From NCBI RefSeq assembly GCF_024385525.1, contig NZ_JANFLU010000016.1:62001-126000 (forward strand): 64,000 bases of DNA, read 5' to 3'. The stretch is from Arthrobacter sp. zg-Y238. GTDB lineage: Bacteria > Actinomycetota > Actinomycetes > Actinomycetales > Micrococcaceae. Each line of letters begins with the position of its first letter. Position 1 is the first letter of the stretch. Shown piece by piece: positions 17,053 to 27,350 of the stretch. The position numbers and the translations under genes were made by a program. Below the pieces are notes generated by a model. That model did not search any database, was not told the DNA's origin, and saw only the letters and a program-made list of their open reading frames with translations.

Positions 17053-18411
17053 ATGTTAAAGATGAGGTTGGCGGGGCCCATGTTGCATCCGGTACGTCGT
17101 TTCTCTCTGGTGCGTGCACGGAGAACCCCGTTCTATGCCCTGGTCCTTACCGGTGTGCTCGCTTCGGCGGTCCTGACTGCCGCGCCCGGTTCTGCGGCGG
17201 ATCCCTACCCTTCCTGGGACGATATCCAGCAGGCAAAATCCTCTGAGTCTGCCAAAGCTGCTGAAGCGGAGAAGCTGGAAGGCCTGCTGTCGGACCTGCG
17301 CGAGGACGCCGGATCCCTGGGCGATGCAGCCGTGGATGCGGCGAACCGCTACAACGCAGCCAAGGATGCCCTTGCCGCCAGCGACAAGGAGCTTGCTGCC
17401 ATGGCCGCACAGCGCGAAGCGGCAGCCGAGCATTCAGCTGGATTGATGCGGCAAGTCGCCGGGCTCGCGGCCGAAACCTACAAGTCCGGCGGGTCGGCTT
17501 CCGACAGCATGGCTTTGATGCTGCTGGACACGGATGCCTCGGCGGACGCACTGCACGGTGCGGGCCTTATGGATAGGGTCTCGTCGCGGGCGGGCAACCT
17601 GTATGCCGAAGCAGTGGCATCGGAAAAAGTTGCCGCCGGATTCCGGGAGCAGGAACAGGAAGCCAGGGACGCACGGGCCGAGCTTGCCGCCGAAGCGGAA
17701 AAGGCCCTCGAGGAGGCCGGAGCCTCCGCTGCCGCCGCTGGCAAGGCAGTGCAGGACGAAGAGGCCCGCAAGGCCGTCCTGCTTGCACAATTGGCAGACC
17801 TGCACGGCAGCACAGCCGCCGCCGAGGAGGCACGGCTCCGCGGGATCGCCGCCGAGAAGGCGTTTCAGGAACAGCACGATGCCGCGGGACGGGCGGCTGC
17901 AGGAGAGCCCGCGCCGGAAGGGCAACAGCCGGCAAATCCGCCGGTCGGTGCGGCACCGAATCCGCCGGGAACACGGCCCCCGGAAGTCGTGGTGCCTGCG
18001 CCCCAGCCAGCCCCAGCCCCCGCACCGGCACCAGCCCCGGCACCGGCACCTGCCCCGGTCCAGCCTGCACCGCCGCCCGCACCCGCACCGGGGCAGCCGG
18101 TGAATGACCCGGCGGGTGCGCAGAACTACGCATCCGGGCGCATGGGCAACTACGGCTGGGACGGGAACGAGTTCCGCTGCCTGGTAATCCTCTGGAATCA
18201 CGAGTCCAACTGGCTAACCACTGCCGACAACCCGTACAGCGACGCTTACGGCATCCCGCAGTCCCTGCCGGGGAGCAATATGTCGAGTCATGGCTCCGAT
18301 TGGCAGACCAACTACCGGACCCAGATCAATTGGGGGCTGGATTACATCAGTTCCAGGTATGGCACACCGTGTGCGGCCTATGGTTTCTGGCAGCGCAATA
18401 ACTGGTACTGA
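17053..18411 (+). CDS. Secreted coiled-coil protein with C-terminal lysozyme-like (transglycosylase) domain
   Basis: 452 residues. The signal peptide (about residues 20-48) ends near GSAA. A long Ala/Glu-rich coiled coil follows (about 55-280), then a Pro-Ala repeat linker, and a terminal domain of about 85 residues (YGWDGNEF... to NNWY). That domain has the ILWNHESNW motif with a probable catalytic Glu, a YGIPQSLPG segment, and two Cys. This architecture resembles wall-acting lytic transglycosylases. ATG 17053 follows a TATGCT element (17038-17043) by 9 nt. A GTG at 17014 is unlikely. Confidence 0.75.
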   Translation: MLKMRLAGPMLHPVRRFSLVRARRTPFYALVLTGVLASAVLTAAPGSAADPYPSWDDIQQAKSSESAKAAEAEKLEGLLSDLREDAGSLGDAAVDAANRYNAAKDALAASDKELAAMAAQREAAAEHSAGLMRQVAGLAAETYKSGGSASDSMALMLLDTDASADALHGAGLMDRVSSRAGNLYAEAVASEKVAAGFREQEQEARDARAELAAEAEKALEEAGASAAAAGKAVQDEEARKAVLLAQLADLHGSTAAAEEARLRGIAAEKAFQEQHDAAGRAAAGEPAPEGQQPANPPVGAAPNPPGTRPPEVVVPAPQPAPAPAPAPAPAPAPAPVQPAPPPAPAPGQPVNDPAGAQNYASGRMGNYGWDGNEFRCLVILWNHESNWLTTADNPYSDAYGIPQSLPGSNMSSHGSDWQTNYRTQINWGLDYISSRYGTPCAAYGFWQRNNWY

Positions 18412-18446
18412 TCAGGTACCTGCGGCGGGAAACGGGCTACCTGATC
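18410..18446 (+). other. Hairpin between the two lysozyme-like genes
   Basis: GATCAGGTA, overlapping the stop codon of the first gene, pairs perfectly with TACCTGATC (18438-18446) across a 19-nt loop. No T run follows. It may cap the first mRNA or act as a protein site. Confidence 0.4.
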
Positions 18447-18510
18447 GAGTCAATAGCAGCGTTACCGTTTTGAGACTTTTCCTAGAAAACTCCGATACGG
18501 TCCTGCGCTT

Positions 18511-19317
18511 GTGACTTCAACTAACTTCACGCGACGCGATCAGACCCGCATCCGGCGAGCCCTGCGACGCCGCCGGCGACGCCGCCGGCGGCTCCGCCTC
18601 GGTGCCGCGACCGCGCTGGGTTCCCTGGCTGTGGCCGGTGTTTCCGGCGCTGCCGTTGGCACTGCGGGGGCAAACCTCCGGTCCACGGCCGGTGTCCAGC
18701 TGGTGAACCTGGCCGAACCGCTCCTTGCCGCCCCAGAGGACGTCGACAACGCCGAAAACGCCGACGACGGCGGGGCTCGGGCAGCCGGACCTGACGACCG
18801 TCCACCGGCTGATAACGAGTCCGACCGGCTGGCGCCGGAGAAAGCCCGGCCCGACAAGGTCGAAGCAGGGACGGGAACAGGGGTGGAGGTCCCGGAACAC
18901 CTGGAGCTCGCAGCGAAGACTGCGGCCGATGCGGCCGCACGGAGCGCCGCAGCCGACGCCGCTGCGCAAACGGCTGCGGAAGAAGCGGCCCGAGCGGCCG
19001 TACCGCTGGATGATCCCGCCGCGGCCAAGGCCTATGCTGCCTCGGCCCTGCCCGCCCGGGGTTGGGATGCGGGCCAGCTGACCTGCCTCGACACCCTCTG
19101 GACCAAGGAATCGGAATGGCTGACGAGCGCGGTCAATCCCAGCAGCGGTGCCTACGGGATCGCGCAGTCCCTCCCGGCCGAGAAGATGGCAGTTGCCGGA
19201 GCCGACTGGAAAGTCAGCTATGCCACGCAGATCAACTGGGGCCTGGACTACATTGCGTCGCGCTACGGCAGCCCCTGCAGCGCACTCAATTTCCATTACG
19301 CCAACAACTGGTACTAG
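18511..19317 (+). CDS. Secreted lysozyme-like protein, tandem paralogue
   Basis: 268 residues from GTG 18511. The N-terminus is strikingly basic, with nine consecutive Arg (about residues 19-27), before a hydrophobic signal segment ending near GTAGA. An acidic then Ala-rich middle follows, and a C-terminal domain of about 85 residues closely similar to that of the preceding gene ([37 protein letters not shown], ending NNWY). It is a tandem duplication with the coiled coil replaced. It probably acts on peptidoglycan. Confidence 0.75.
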   Translation: MTSTNFTRRDQTRIRRALRRRRRRRRRLRLGAATALGSLAVAGVSGAAVGTAGANLRSTAGVQLVNLAEPLLAAPEDVDNAENADDGGARAAGPDDRPPADNESDRLAPEKARPDKVEAGTGTGVEVPEHLELAAKTAADAAARSAAADAAAQTAAEEAARAAVPLDDPAAAKAYAASALPARGWDAGQLTCLDTLWTKESEWLTSAVNPSSGAYGIAQSLPAEKMAVAGADWKVSYATQINWGLDYIASRYGSPCSALNFHYANNWY

Positions 19318-19375
19318 GAAAAAGTCTGCCGCGGGGCATACCGGGCGGCAGCGCCAATGGACGTACCCTAGGAGG

Positions 19376-20896
19376 GTGAGTTTGACTGTTTCCTCTCCTG
19401 CCCCCGAGGCCACCGCGGCCCAGCCCCGCACTTACGAGGTGCGCACCTTCGGCTGCCAGATGAATGTGCACGATTCCGAGCGGATTTCGGGCCTGCTGGA
19501 AGGCGCCGGTTACGTGCCGTCCGACGGCGAACTGGCGGACATCGTCGTGTTCAACACCTGTGCCGTGCGGGAGAACGCGGACAACAAGCTGTACGGCAAC
19601 CTCGGGCAGCTGGCGCCGGTCAAGGAAAAGCGGCCCGGGATGCAGATTGCCGTGGGCGGCTGCCTGGCGCAGAAGGACCGGGACACCATCCTGCGCAAGG
19701 CACCCTGGGTGGACGCCGTCTTCGGCACGCACAACATCGGCTCGCTGCCGGCACTGCTGGAACGGGCCCGGCACAATGCCAAGGCCGAGCTGGAGATCCT
19801 GGAGTCCCTGGACGTCTTTCCCTCCACGCTGCCCACCAAACGCGATTCGGTGTATTCGGGCTGGGTCTCGATCTCTGTAGGCTGCAACAACACCTGCACC
19901 TTCTGCATCGTCCCGTCGCTGCGCGGCAAGGAACGCGACCGGCGGCCGGGGGAGATCCTGGCGGAAATCCGGGCCCTGGTGGACGACGGCGCCATCGAGG
20001 TAACGCTGCTGGGCCAGAACGTGAACTCCTACGGGGTGGAATTCGGCGACCGCGGGGCCTTCGCCAAACTGCTGCGTGCCTGCGGCGACATCGAGGGGCT
20101 GGAGCGGGTGCGTTTCACCAGCCCGCACCCTGCGGCATTCACCGACGACGTCATTGAGGCCATGGCCGAGACGCCCAACGTGATGCCGCAGCTGCACATG
20201 CCGCTGCAGTCGGGTTCGGACAAGGTCCTCAAGGACATGCGCCGCTCCTACCGGTCAAAGAAGTTCCTCGGGATCCTGGACCGGGTCCGGGAACGGATGC
20301 CCCACGCAGCCATCTCCACTGACATCATCGTGGGTTTCCCGGGGGAGACGGAGGAAGACTTCGCCGCCACCCTCGACGTCGTCGAGCAGTCCCGTTTCGC
20401 GAACGCCTTTACCTTCCAGTATTCAAAGCGTCCGGGCACCCCGGCGGCGGAGCTGGCCGACCAGCTGCCCAAGGCCGTGGTGCAGGAGCGCTATGAACGC
20501 CTCACCGCGCTGCAGGACCGGATCGCCGCCGAGGAAAACGCCAAGCAGGTCGGCACCACCGTTGAGGTCATGGTCACCGCGGCCTCGGGCCGCAAATCCG
20601 GGGAGACGGGACGCCTCTCCGGACGTTCCCGGGACCAGCGCCTGGTGCACTTCTCGGTGCCCGACGGCGCGCCGGTACCGCGCCCGGGCGACCTCGTTAC
20701 CGTGCCGGTCACCGCCGCCGCCGCGTTCCACCTGATCTCCGACCCCGCCGGACCCGCCGACTACTCGCTGCGGCGTTCCCGTGCCGGTGATGCCTGGGAC
20801 CGCTCGCAGGCCGAGTCCTGCGGCGTACCGGCCGGACCTGCAGGCACCCGGACCGGCGTGTCCCTCGGCATGCCGGCGCTGCCGCCGCGTTCCTGA
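19376..20896 (+). CDS. miaB: tRNA-2-methylthio-N6-isopentenyladenosine synthase MiaB
   Basis: 506 residues. This radical SAM methylthiotransferase modifies A37 of tRNAs already isopentenylated by MiaA. Cluster-binding Cys are at about 27, 62 and 96 in the UPF0004 domain and 170, 174 and 177 (CNNTCTFC) in the radical SAM domain, with a C-terminal TRAM domain. GTG 19376 is chosen: TACCCT (19364-19369) lies 6 nt upstream and AGGAGG fills the gap. miaA follows 6 bp downstream. The last 70 residues are lineage-specific. Confidence 0.95.
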   Translation: MSLTVSSPAPEATAAQPRTYEVRTFGCQMNVHDSERISGLLEGAGYVPSDGELADIVVFNTCAVRENADNKLYGNLGQLAPVKEKRPGMQIAVGGCLAQKDRDTILRKAPWVDAVFGTHNIGSLPALLERARHNAKAELEILESLDVFPSTLPTKRDSVYSGWVSISVGCNNTCTFCIVPSLRGKERDRRPGEILAEIRALVDDGAIEVTLLGQNVNSYGVEFGDRGAFAKLLRACGDIEGLERVRFTSPHPAAFTDDVIEAMAETPNVMPQLHMPLQSGSDKVLKDMRRSYRSKKFLGILDRVRERMPHAAISTDIIVGFPGETEEDFAATLDVVEQSRFANAFTFQYSKRPGTPAAELADQLPKAVVQERYERLTALQDRIAAEENAKQVGTTVEVMVTAASGRKSGETGRLSGRSRDQRLVHFSVPDGAPVPRPGDLVTVPVTAAAAFHLISDPAGPADYSLRRSRAGDAWDRSQAESCGVPAGPAGTRTGVSLGMPALPPRS

Positions 20897-20902
20897 GCGC
20901 CC

Positions 20903-21898
20903 GTGAACCCCTCCCAAAGTGTCCCCGGAAATTCCCCTGCGGTAGCCCCCGTGAGTGCTCCTATGCCGTCCGCCGACGAACGGCCGGTGATCGCCGTCGT
21001 CGGTCCCACCGGGTCCGGAAAGTCCGACCTGGGCGTTGCCCTGGCCCTGGAACTCGGCGGCGAAGTGATCAATGCCGACTCCATGCAGTTCTACCGGGGG
21101 ATGGACATCGGCACCGCGAAGATTACCGAGGCCGAACGCCGCGGCGTGCCGCACCACCTGCTGGACACCATGGACGTGACCGAAGAGGCAAGCGTCTCGG
21201 CCTTCCAGGCGCAGGCACGGGAGCTGATTTCCGGGATCCGGGCGCGGGGCCGGTATCCCGTCCTGGTCGGAGGTTCCGGGCTGTACGTCCGGGCCGCACT
21301 GGACGTCCTGGAATTCCCGGGCACCGACCCGGCCGTCCGCGCCGGGATCGAAGCCGAACTGGAAGCCCGGGGCCTGCCCGCGCTGCAGGACCGGCTGCGG
21401 GACGTGGACCCGGTCTCTGCCGAACGGATTTCCGATGCGCGCCGGGTGGTACGCGCACTCGAGGTGGTTGAGCTGACCGGACGACCGTTCAGCTCCTTCA
21501 TGCCGGTGCGGGAGTACGTCTCGCCGGCCGTGCAGATCGGCCTGGGCGTGGAACGGCCGGTGCTGCACGAACGCCTGGCCCGCCGGGTGGACAGGATGGT
21601 GGACCAAGGTCTGCTGGAAGAAGTCCGGCGGCTTGAGCCGGCCGGACTGCGGACCGGCCGGACCGCCTCGCGCGCCCTGGGATACGCCCAGTTCCTGGCC
21701 GTCCTGGACGGGAAATCGTCCGTGCCGGAAGCCGCGGCGGCCACAGTGGTGGCTACCCGCCAGTTCGCCCGCCGGCAGCTGACCTGGTTCCGTGCGGATC
21801 CGCGGATCACCTGGCTGGAGCATAACGACCCCCGGCTGCTGGCCCGGGCGGCCGCGGCCGTCCGTGAAGGGCGCCCGCCCAGTATCCTTGATAAGTGA
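20903..21898 (+). CDS. miaA: tRNA dimethylallyltransferase MiaA
   Basis: 331 residues. It adds the isopentenyl group to A37 of tRNAs reading UNN codons, preparing the MiaB substrate. P-loop GPTGSGKS is at residues 34-41, with the [17 protein letters not shown] segment and [12 protein letters not shown] further on. The GTG start gives about 25 extra residues before the family core; a GTG at 20951 is another option. It overlaps dapF by 4 bp. Confidence 0.94.
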   Translation: MNPSQSVPGNSPAVAPVSAPMPSADERPVIAVVGPTGSGKSDLGVALALELGGEVINADSMQFYRGMDIGTAKITEAERRGVPHHLLDTMDVTEEASVSAFQAQARELISGIRARGRYPVLVGGSGLYVRAALDVLEFPGTDPAVRAGIEAELEARGLPALQDRLRDVDPVSAERISDARRVVRALEVVELTGRPFSSFMPVREYVSPAVQIGLGVERPVLHERLARRVDRMVDQGLLEEVRRLEPAGLRTGRTASRALGYAQFLAVLDGKSSVPEAAAATVVATRQFARRQLTWFRADPRITWLEHNDPRLLARAAAAVREGRPPSILDK

Positions 21899-22854
21899 CC
21901 AATACTTCTGCTGCCTCAGCTGCATCCCTGTCCGCCTCCGGCCTTCCCTCCTCCGTGGCCGGGCTGCCCTTCGCGAAGGGCCACGGCACCGGCAACGACT
22001 TTGTGCTGGTGGCCGATCCCGACGCTGCGCATGATCTTGCCGCCGACGAAGTAGCCGCAGTCTGCGACCGGCACCGCGGAGTGGGCGGCGACGGTTTCAT
22101 CCGCGCCGTCCGGTCCGAGCATCTCCCGGAAGGCCGTGCCCTGCTGCAGACGGCTCCGGAAGCCCAGTGGTTCATGGACTACCGGAACTCGGACGGCAGC
22201 ATTTCGGAAATGTGCGGGAACGGGGTGCGTGTCTTCGTGCACTTCCTGCTGGAAGAGCGGCTGGTGGAACTGGCCGAGGGCGCGTCCCTGGTGATCGGTA
22301 CCCGCGCCGGGGTCAAGACCGTCACCCGGATGGCCGGCGGCTACGCGGTGGACATGGGGCCCTGGGAGTTCATTTACCCCGACCACGCGGCTGCCAAGTC
22401 CATGGATACAGTGGTCAACGCAGACGGACTGGAAGTGCCGCGCCCGGGCCTCTCCGTCAGCATGGGTAACCCCCACACCGTCGTGGCCCTCGCGGAACTG
22501 GACGAACTGGCCTCGACCAACCTGACCGCAGCACCGTCCGTGCAGCCGGAACCGGAGAACGGAACCAACGTGGAGTTCGTGGTCCCGGCCGAGCCGCTCG
22601 TAGAAGACGGGGTGGGGCTGCTCACCATGCGCGTCCACGAGCGGGGCGTCGGCGAAACCCTCTCCTGCGGAACCGGCGCCTGCGCCGCCGCCGTAGCCAC
22701 CCGGTTCTGGGCCGGAGCCGAAGCACCCGATGACTGGGCAGTGACTGTGCCGGGCGGCGTCGTCGGCGTCCGTTTCCGCACCGGACCCGACGGCCGCGAA
22801 CATGTGGAGCTCAGCGGACCGGCCGTGCTGGTGGCCCGCGGAACCCTGCTCTAG
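21895..22854 (+). CDS. dapF: Diaminopimelate epimerase DapF
   Basis: 319 residues. It interconverts LL- and meso-diaminopimelate for lysine and peptidoglycan. The two catalytic Cys are at about 107 ([10 protein letters not shown]) and 261 (SCGTGAC). GTG 21895 overlaps the miaA stop, and a TATCCT element (21883-21888) inside the end of miaA lies 6 nt before it, so dapF may also be made from its own leaderless mRNA. The stop overlaps that of the convergent methyltransferase. Confidence 0.95.
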   Translation: MTNTSAASAASLSASGLPSSVAGLPFAKGHGTGNDFVLVADPDAAHDLAADEVAAVCDRHRGVGGDGFIRAVRSEHLPEGRALLQTAPEAQWFMDYRNSDGSISEMCGNGVRVFVHFLLEERLVELAEGASLVIGTRAGVKTVTRMAGGYAVDMGPWEFIYPDHAAAKSMDTVVNADGLEVPRPGLSVSMGNPHTVVALAELDELASTNLTAAPSVQPEPENGTNVEFVVPAEPLVEDGVGLLTMRVHERGVGETLSCGTGACAAAVATRFWAGAEAPDDWAVTVPGGVVGVRFRTGPDGREHVELSGPAVLVARGTLL

Positions 22855-23462
22855 GCGCTGCGTTCCACCTTCAGGGTCCGGAAGGACTTCGCGGTGCTGT
22901 GGCGGGAGACCGCGAATCCGGACGGCAGGGTCTCCGCCAGCCAGCGCTGCAGGGAATCCGAGCCCAGGTTCTTCTGCACCACCAGCCAGGCAGTGCCTCC
23001 CGGGGCCAGGCGCGGCAGCCAAAGCAGCAGCAGGGCATGCAGCTCCTCTTTGCCGATCCGGATGGGCGGGTTGGACCAGATGGTGTCGAAGCGTACTTCC
23101 GGGTCAACCTCCTCAGGCAGGGAGGCCGTGACGTTTCCGCACCCCAAAGCTGCTGCGTTATCCCGGGTCAGTGCGATGCAGCGTTCGTTGACGTCGACGG
23201 CGTAGACCTGGGCGGCCGGGGATTTCAGTGCCAGGGTCAGGGCGATGGGGCCCCAGCCGCAGCCGATGTCCAGCAGGTTGCCGGTCTCCGGCGGGGCGGG
23301 AACTTCATCCAGCAGGACCATCGTGCCCTTGTCGATCCCGTCGGGGCTGAAGATGCCACCGGCTGTCTGCAGGGTCCTTTCGGTTCCGTTGAGGCTGACG
23401 CGCAGCGGTTTGCGGACCTCGGGCCCGGACGGTGTGGAGGAGAAGTAGTGGTCTGAACCCAT
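22851..23462 (-). CDS. Class I SAM-dependent methyltransferase, RsmC/RlmG type
   Basis: 203 residues. The SAM-binding LLDIGCGWGPIALTLA (about 63-78) and the NPPIRIGK catalytic motif (about 130) are those of N2-guanine rRNA methyltransferases such as RsmC, here as a single domain without the N-terminal half. The exact rRNA target is unknown. On the minus strand TAATCT lies 8 nt before the ATG. Convergent with dapF; the stop codons overlap. Confidence 0.85.
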   Translation of the reverse strand: MGSDHYFSSTPSGPEVRKPLRVSLNGTERTLQTAGGIFSPDGIDKGTMVLLDEVPAPPETGNLLDIGCGWGPIALTLALKSPAAQVYAVDVNERCIALTRDNAAALGCGNVTASLPEEVDPEVRFDTIWSNPPIRIGKEELHALLLLWLPRLAPGGTAWLVVQKNLGSDSLQRWLAETLPSGFAVSRHSTAKSFRTLKVERSA

Positions 23463-23630
23463 AACAATCCAGATTAGTCGCTGCAGGCGTGCGGCATGGA
23501 ATTTATGGACGGCCGCACGGGTTGTAAAGGGTGGCTGGCGCGGTAGGGATCCATAGCGGAGAAGGTTGTTTTCCTGAGGATTTGTCGGTTCACTGGCCTA
23601 CCATAGAAAGTACGTTCCTATAAGGAGATT

Positions 23631-25202
23631 ATGACCATCAACAACTCCCGTGCCACGGATTCGACAGACACTTCTGCGAACGGTTCCACACCGGAACTGA
23701 GCCCTTCGGATATCCAGGGGGTCATCGACAGGATCCTCGCCAAGGACAGCGCCGTCGAAGCAAAGGCTCCGGCCGACAAGCAGCAGGGCCGTGCCCTGGC
23801 ACTCGGCGACGACGAGCATTCCGTCTACGACGGCGACCAGCAGGACCTGGAAGAACGCCGAGCACTGCGCCGCGTCGCCGGCCTCTCGACCGAACTCGAA
23901 GACGTTACCGAGGTCGAATACCGCCAGCTGCGGCTGGAACGGGTTGTACTTGCCGGACTGTGGAGTGAAGGCACTGCCGCCGACGCCGAAAACTCGTTGA
24001 AGGAACTTGCCGCGCTGGCGGAAACCGCGGGGTCGGAAGTCCTCGACGGCATCATCCAGCGCCGGCTGAAGCCGGATCCCGGCACCTTCCTCGGTTCGGG
24101 CAAGGCCCAGGAACTCAAGGACATTGTGACGGCCACCGGCGCAGACACAGTGATCGTGGACAGCGAACTGGCTCCGTCCCAGCGCCGCGGGCTGGAAGAC
24201 ATCGTCAAGGTCAAGGTCATCGACCGGACGGCGCTGATCCTGGACATCTTTGCCCAGCACGCGAAGTCCCGCGAGGGCAAGGCCCAGGTGGAACTGGCGC
24301 AGCTGGAATACCTCCTGCCGCGCCTGCGTGGCTGGGGCGAATCGATGTCCCGGCAGGCAGGCGGCCAGGTCGGCAGCGCCAGCGCAGGCATGGGTTCGCG
24401 CGGCCCCGGTGAAACCAAGATCGAATTGGACCGGCGGAAGATCCGCACGCGGATGGCCAAGCTCCGCCGCGAAATAGCGGGCATGAAGCCGGCACGGGAA
24501 ACCAAGCGGGCCAACCGCCACCGCAACTCAGTGCCGTCCGTAGCTATCGCCGGATACACCAACGCTGGAAAGTCCTCGCTGCTGAACCGGCTCACCGATG
24601 CCGGGGTACTGGTGGAGAACGCACTGTTCGCCACCTTGGATCCCACCATCCGCAAGGCCCAGACCGAAGACGGCATCGGGTACACGCTGGCGGACACCGT
24701 AGGGTTTGTCCGGTCGCTGCCGACCCAGCTGGTGGAAGCCTTCCGCTCCACCCTTGAGGAAGTAGCGGACGCAGACCTGATCCTGCACGTCGTTGACGCT
24801 TCGCACCCGGACCCGGAAGGCCAGATTGCAGCCGTCCGTTCCGTCCTGGCGGAAGTCGACGCCCGCAAGGTGCCTGAAATCATCGTGCTGAACAAAGCCG
24901 ACGCAGCGGATCCGTTCGTTCTTGAGCGGCTGCGGCAGCGCGAGTCCCGGCACGTGGTCGTTTCGGCGCGTACCGGCGAGGGCATCCCCGAGCTGCTGCA
25001 GGCGATTTCCGAAGGCATTCCGCGCCCCGGCGTGGACCTGGAACTGCTGGTGCCCTACGAGCGCGGCGACGTCGTCTCCCGCCTGCACCAGGAGGACGCT
25101 GAAATCCTGTCCCTGGAGCACGGTGAATCCGGTACCCAGCTGCATGTGAAGGTTCGTGAAGGGCTGGCAGCGGAGCTGGAGCAGTTCGTGACCAATGGGT
25201 AG
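23631..25202 (+). CDS. hflX: GTPase HflX
   Basis: 523 residues. HflX is a ribosome-associated GTPase that splits stalled ribosomes. The N-terminal HflX domain is followed by a helical linker (SMSRQAGGQVGSASAGMGSRGPGETKIELDRR) and the G domain with GYTNAGKSSL and DTVGFVRSLP. The N-terminal 100 residues are an acidic extension beyond the E. coli protein. Ribosome site AAGGAG is 4 nt before ATG 23631. It overlaps the downstream helicase gene by 8 bp. Confidence 0.93.
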   Translation: MTINNSRATDSTDTSANGSTPELSPSDIQGVIDRILAKDSAVEAKAPADKQQGRALALGDDEHSVYDGDQQDLEERRALRRVAGLSTELEDVTEVEYRQLRLERVVLAGLWSEGTAADAENSLKELAALAETAGSEVLDGIIQRRLKPDPGTFLGSGKAQELKDIVTATGADTVIVDSELAPSQRRGLEDIVKVKVIDRTALILDIFAQHAKSREGKAQVELAQLEYLLPRLRGWGESMSRQAGGQVGSASAGMGSRGPGETKIELDRRKIRTRMAKLRREIAGMKPARETKRANRHRNSVPSVAIAGYTNAGKSSLLNRLTDAGVLVENALFATLDPTIRKAQTEDGIGYTLADTVGFVRSLPTQLVEAFRSTLEEVADADLILHVVDASHPDPEGQIAAVRSVLAEVDARKVPEIIVLNKADAADPFVLERLRQRESRHVVVSARTGEGIPELLQAISEGIPRPGVDLELLVPYERGDVVSRLHQEDAEILSLEHGESGTQLHVKVREGLAAELEQFVTNG

Positions 25203-27240
25203 GAAAGACCCGCAGGGACCTGCCCAGGTCCTGGAACTGCTCGACACCGCGGTAGCGGCCATGGGCGGGCAGAACCGGCCCGGCCAGCACGAGATGGCCC
25301 GGCAGGTGGCCGAGGCCATTGAGTCCGGCGACCACCTGCTGGTCCAGGCCGGAACCGGTACGGGCAAGTCGCTTGCCTACCTGATCCCGCTGATCGCGCA
25401 CGCCCTGGAGAGCAGCAAACCCGCGCTGGTCTCCACGGCCACGTTGGCCCTGCAATCACAGATTGTCGGACGGGACCTCCCGCGCCTGCTGAAGACGCTG
25501 GAACCGAAGCTTCCCCGGGAGGTCGACGTCGCCCTGCTCAAGGGCCGCAGCAATTACGTCTGTGTCCACAAGACCGGCGGCGGTTTCCCCGAGGAAGACG
25601 AAGCCGGAACACTGTTTCTGCTTGGCGACGAGCACGCTGTTTCCCATCCCGCTCCTGCGGGCGGGCCCACCTCGGCGCTGGGGCGCGACGTCGTCCGCCT
25701 GCAGGAATGGGCGCAGGAAACGGAAACCGGTGACCGGGATGAGTTGCTTCCCGGCGTCAGCGACCGTGCCTGGCGTCAGGTGTCCGTCACCTCAATGGAG
25801 TGCCTGGGGGCGCAGAAGTGCCCGGTGGCGGAGGCCTGTTTCAGCGAACAGGCACGGGCCAAGGCGGCCGTCGCCGACCTGGTGATCACCAACCACGCGA
25901 TGCTGGCCATCAGCGCGTTCGAGGGACTGGCGGTCCTGCCGGACTACGACGTGGTGGTCATTGACGAGGCGCACGAGCTGCAGGACCGCGTCACCGGCGC
26001 GGTTACCGGGCAGCTCTCCGGAACCGTTATTTCCGCGGCGGTCGCCGCCGCGCGCAAGCACACTTCAGCCACCATGGAGCCCCTTGCGGCTGCCGGCCGG
26101 GCCTTCGACTCGGTCTTTGCCCCGGTGCCCTCCGGCCTGCTGGCAGGAGGACTGTCCGAGGACCAGGAGCTGGTCCTGGGCGCGGTGCGTGAAGCCTGCC
26201 GCACGGCCCTGTCCGATTCCAAGCCCGAAGGCTCCGACGCCGTCGACGGCGGCCGCCAGATGGCACGCTCCCGCCTGATGGCTGTCCTGGAACTGTGCGA
26301 ACGCGTCCTTGACGCAGTGAATTCAGGGGAGGTGCTGTGGGCATCGCGTGCCAGCACCTTCTCGCCGGGCGCCGGTTACACCGCCCCGGAAGAAGATGCA
26401 CCGCCCACCATCAACGTTGCCCCGCTGTCCGTGGCCGGACGGCTGCGCGAAGGCCTGTTCGACGGACACACCGTGGTGCTGACCTCGGCCACCCTCGCCA
26501 TCGGGTCGGAGTTCGGTCCGGTTGCAGGGGCCTTGGGGCTGGTGGGCGCCGGTGCACCGAAATGGACGGGGACCGACGTCGGCAGTCCCTTCGACTACCC
26601 CCGGCAGGGGGTGCTGTACGTAACCAAGGACCTGCCGAAACCGGGACGCGGAACCTCCCCGGAGCAGCTGGATGAACTGGAGGCGCTGATCAAGGCCTCC
26701 GGCGGCGGCGCCCTGGGTTTGTTCTCCTCCCGCCGTGCAGCGGAAGAAGCCGCGGAAGCACTGCGGAAGCGGGTCGACTTTCCGATCCTTTGCCAGGGCG
26801 AATCCACCATGTCCGCCCTGGTTCAGCAGTTTGCCGACGACGACGAGACCTGCCTGTTCGGCACCATGTCCCTCTGGCAGGGCGTGGACGTCCCCGGCGC
26901 CTCCTGCCGGCTGGTGATCATTGACCGGATTCCGTTCCCGCGTCCCGACGATCCGTTGATGACCGCCCGGACCCGCGCGGTTGCCAAGGCCGGGGGAAAC
27001 GGCTTCATGAGCGTCTCGGCCACCCACGCGGCCGTCCGGCTCGCCCAGGGCGCCGGGCGGCTGATCCGCGCTTCCGGCGACAAGGGAGTGGTGGCCGTGC
27101 TGGATTCGCGCCTGGCCACCGCACGCTACGGCAGTTTCCTGCGGGCCGCACTGCCGCCCTTCTGGTCCACCACCGACCGTTCCGTGGTGCTTCAGGCGCT
27201 GAAGCGGCTCGCCGCGGAACCCGCCGGCGCGAAGAAGTAA
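25195..27240 (+). CDS. dinG: DinG-like ATP-dependent DNA helicase
   Basis: 681 residues, superfamily 2 XPD/DinG type. Walker A is in GTGTGKSLAYLIP (near residue 58), and the DEAH box in VVIDEAHELQDR. Between them lie four Cys (NYVCVHK, MECLGAQKC, EACFSE) suited to an iron-sulfur cluster. C-terminal helicase motifs LTSATLAI and AQGAGRLIR are present. It probably unwinds damaged or structured DNA. Coupled to hflX by overlap; no LexA box is seen before it. It ends at a bidirectional terminator shared with lexA. Confidence 0.88.
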   Translation: MGRKDPQGPAQVLELLDTAVAAMGGQNRPGQHEMARQVAEAIESGDHLLVQAGTGTGKSLAYLIPLIAHALESSKPALVSTATLALQSQIVGRDLPRLLKTLEPKLPREVDVALLKGRSNYVCVHKTGGGFPEEDEAGTLFLLGDEHAVSHPAPAGGPTSALGRDVVRLQEWAQETETGDRDELLPGVSDRAWRQVSVTSMECLGAQKCPVAEACFSEQARAKAAVADLVITNHAMLAISAFEGLAVLPDYDVVVIDEAHELQDRVTGAVTGQLSGTVISAAVAAARKHTSATMEPLAAAGRAFDSVFAPVPSGLLAGGLSEDQELVLGAVREACRTALSDSKPEGSDAVDGGRQMARSRLMAVLELCERVLDAVNSGEVLWASRASTFSPGAGYTAPEEDAPPTINVAPLSVAGRLREGLFDGHTVVLTSATLAIGSEFGPVAGALGLVGAGAPKWTGTDVGSPFDYPRQGVLYVTKDLPKPGRGTSPEQLDELEALIKASGGGALGLFSSRRAAEEAAEALRKRVDFPILCQGESTMSALVQQFADDDETCLFGTMSLWQGVDVPGASCRLVIIDRIPFPRPDDPLMTARTRAVAKAGGNGFMSVSATHAAVRLAQGAGRLIRASGDKGVVAVLDSRLATARYGSFLRAALPPFWSTTDRSVVLQALKRLAAEPAGAKK

Positions 27241-27270
27241 AACCCGCCGGACCCGGATCGGCGGAAAACA

Positions 27271-27307
27271 AAAAGCAGCGCCGCCGTGTGCCGGCGGTGC
27301 TGCTTTT
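27271..27307. terminator. Bidirectional intrinsic terminator between dinG and lexA
   Basis: A 16-bp stem (AAAAGCAGCGCCGCCG against CGGCGGTGCTGCTTTT) with one G-T pair and a 5-nt loop. A and T runs at the two ends make it usable on both strands. Confidence 0.9.
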
Positions 27308-27350
27308 GCGTGGACCTTGTCAGCGTCCGACCAGGCCTCTCAAGGTGTGC

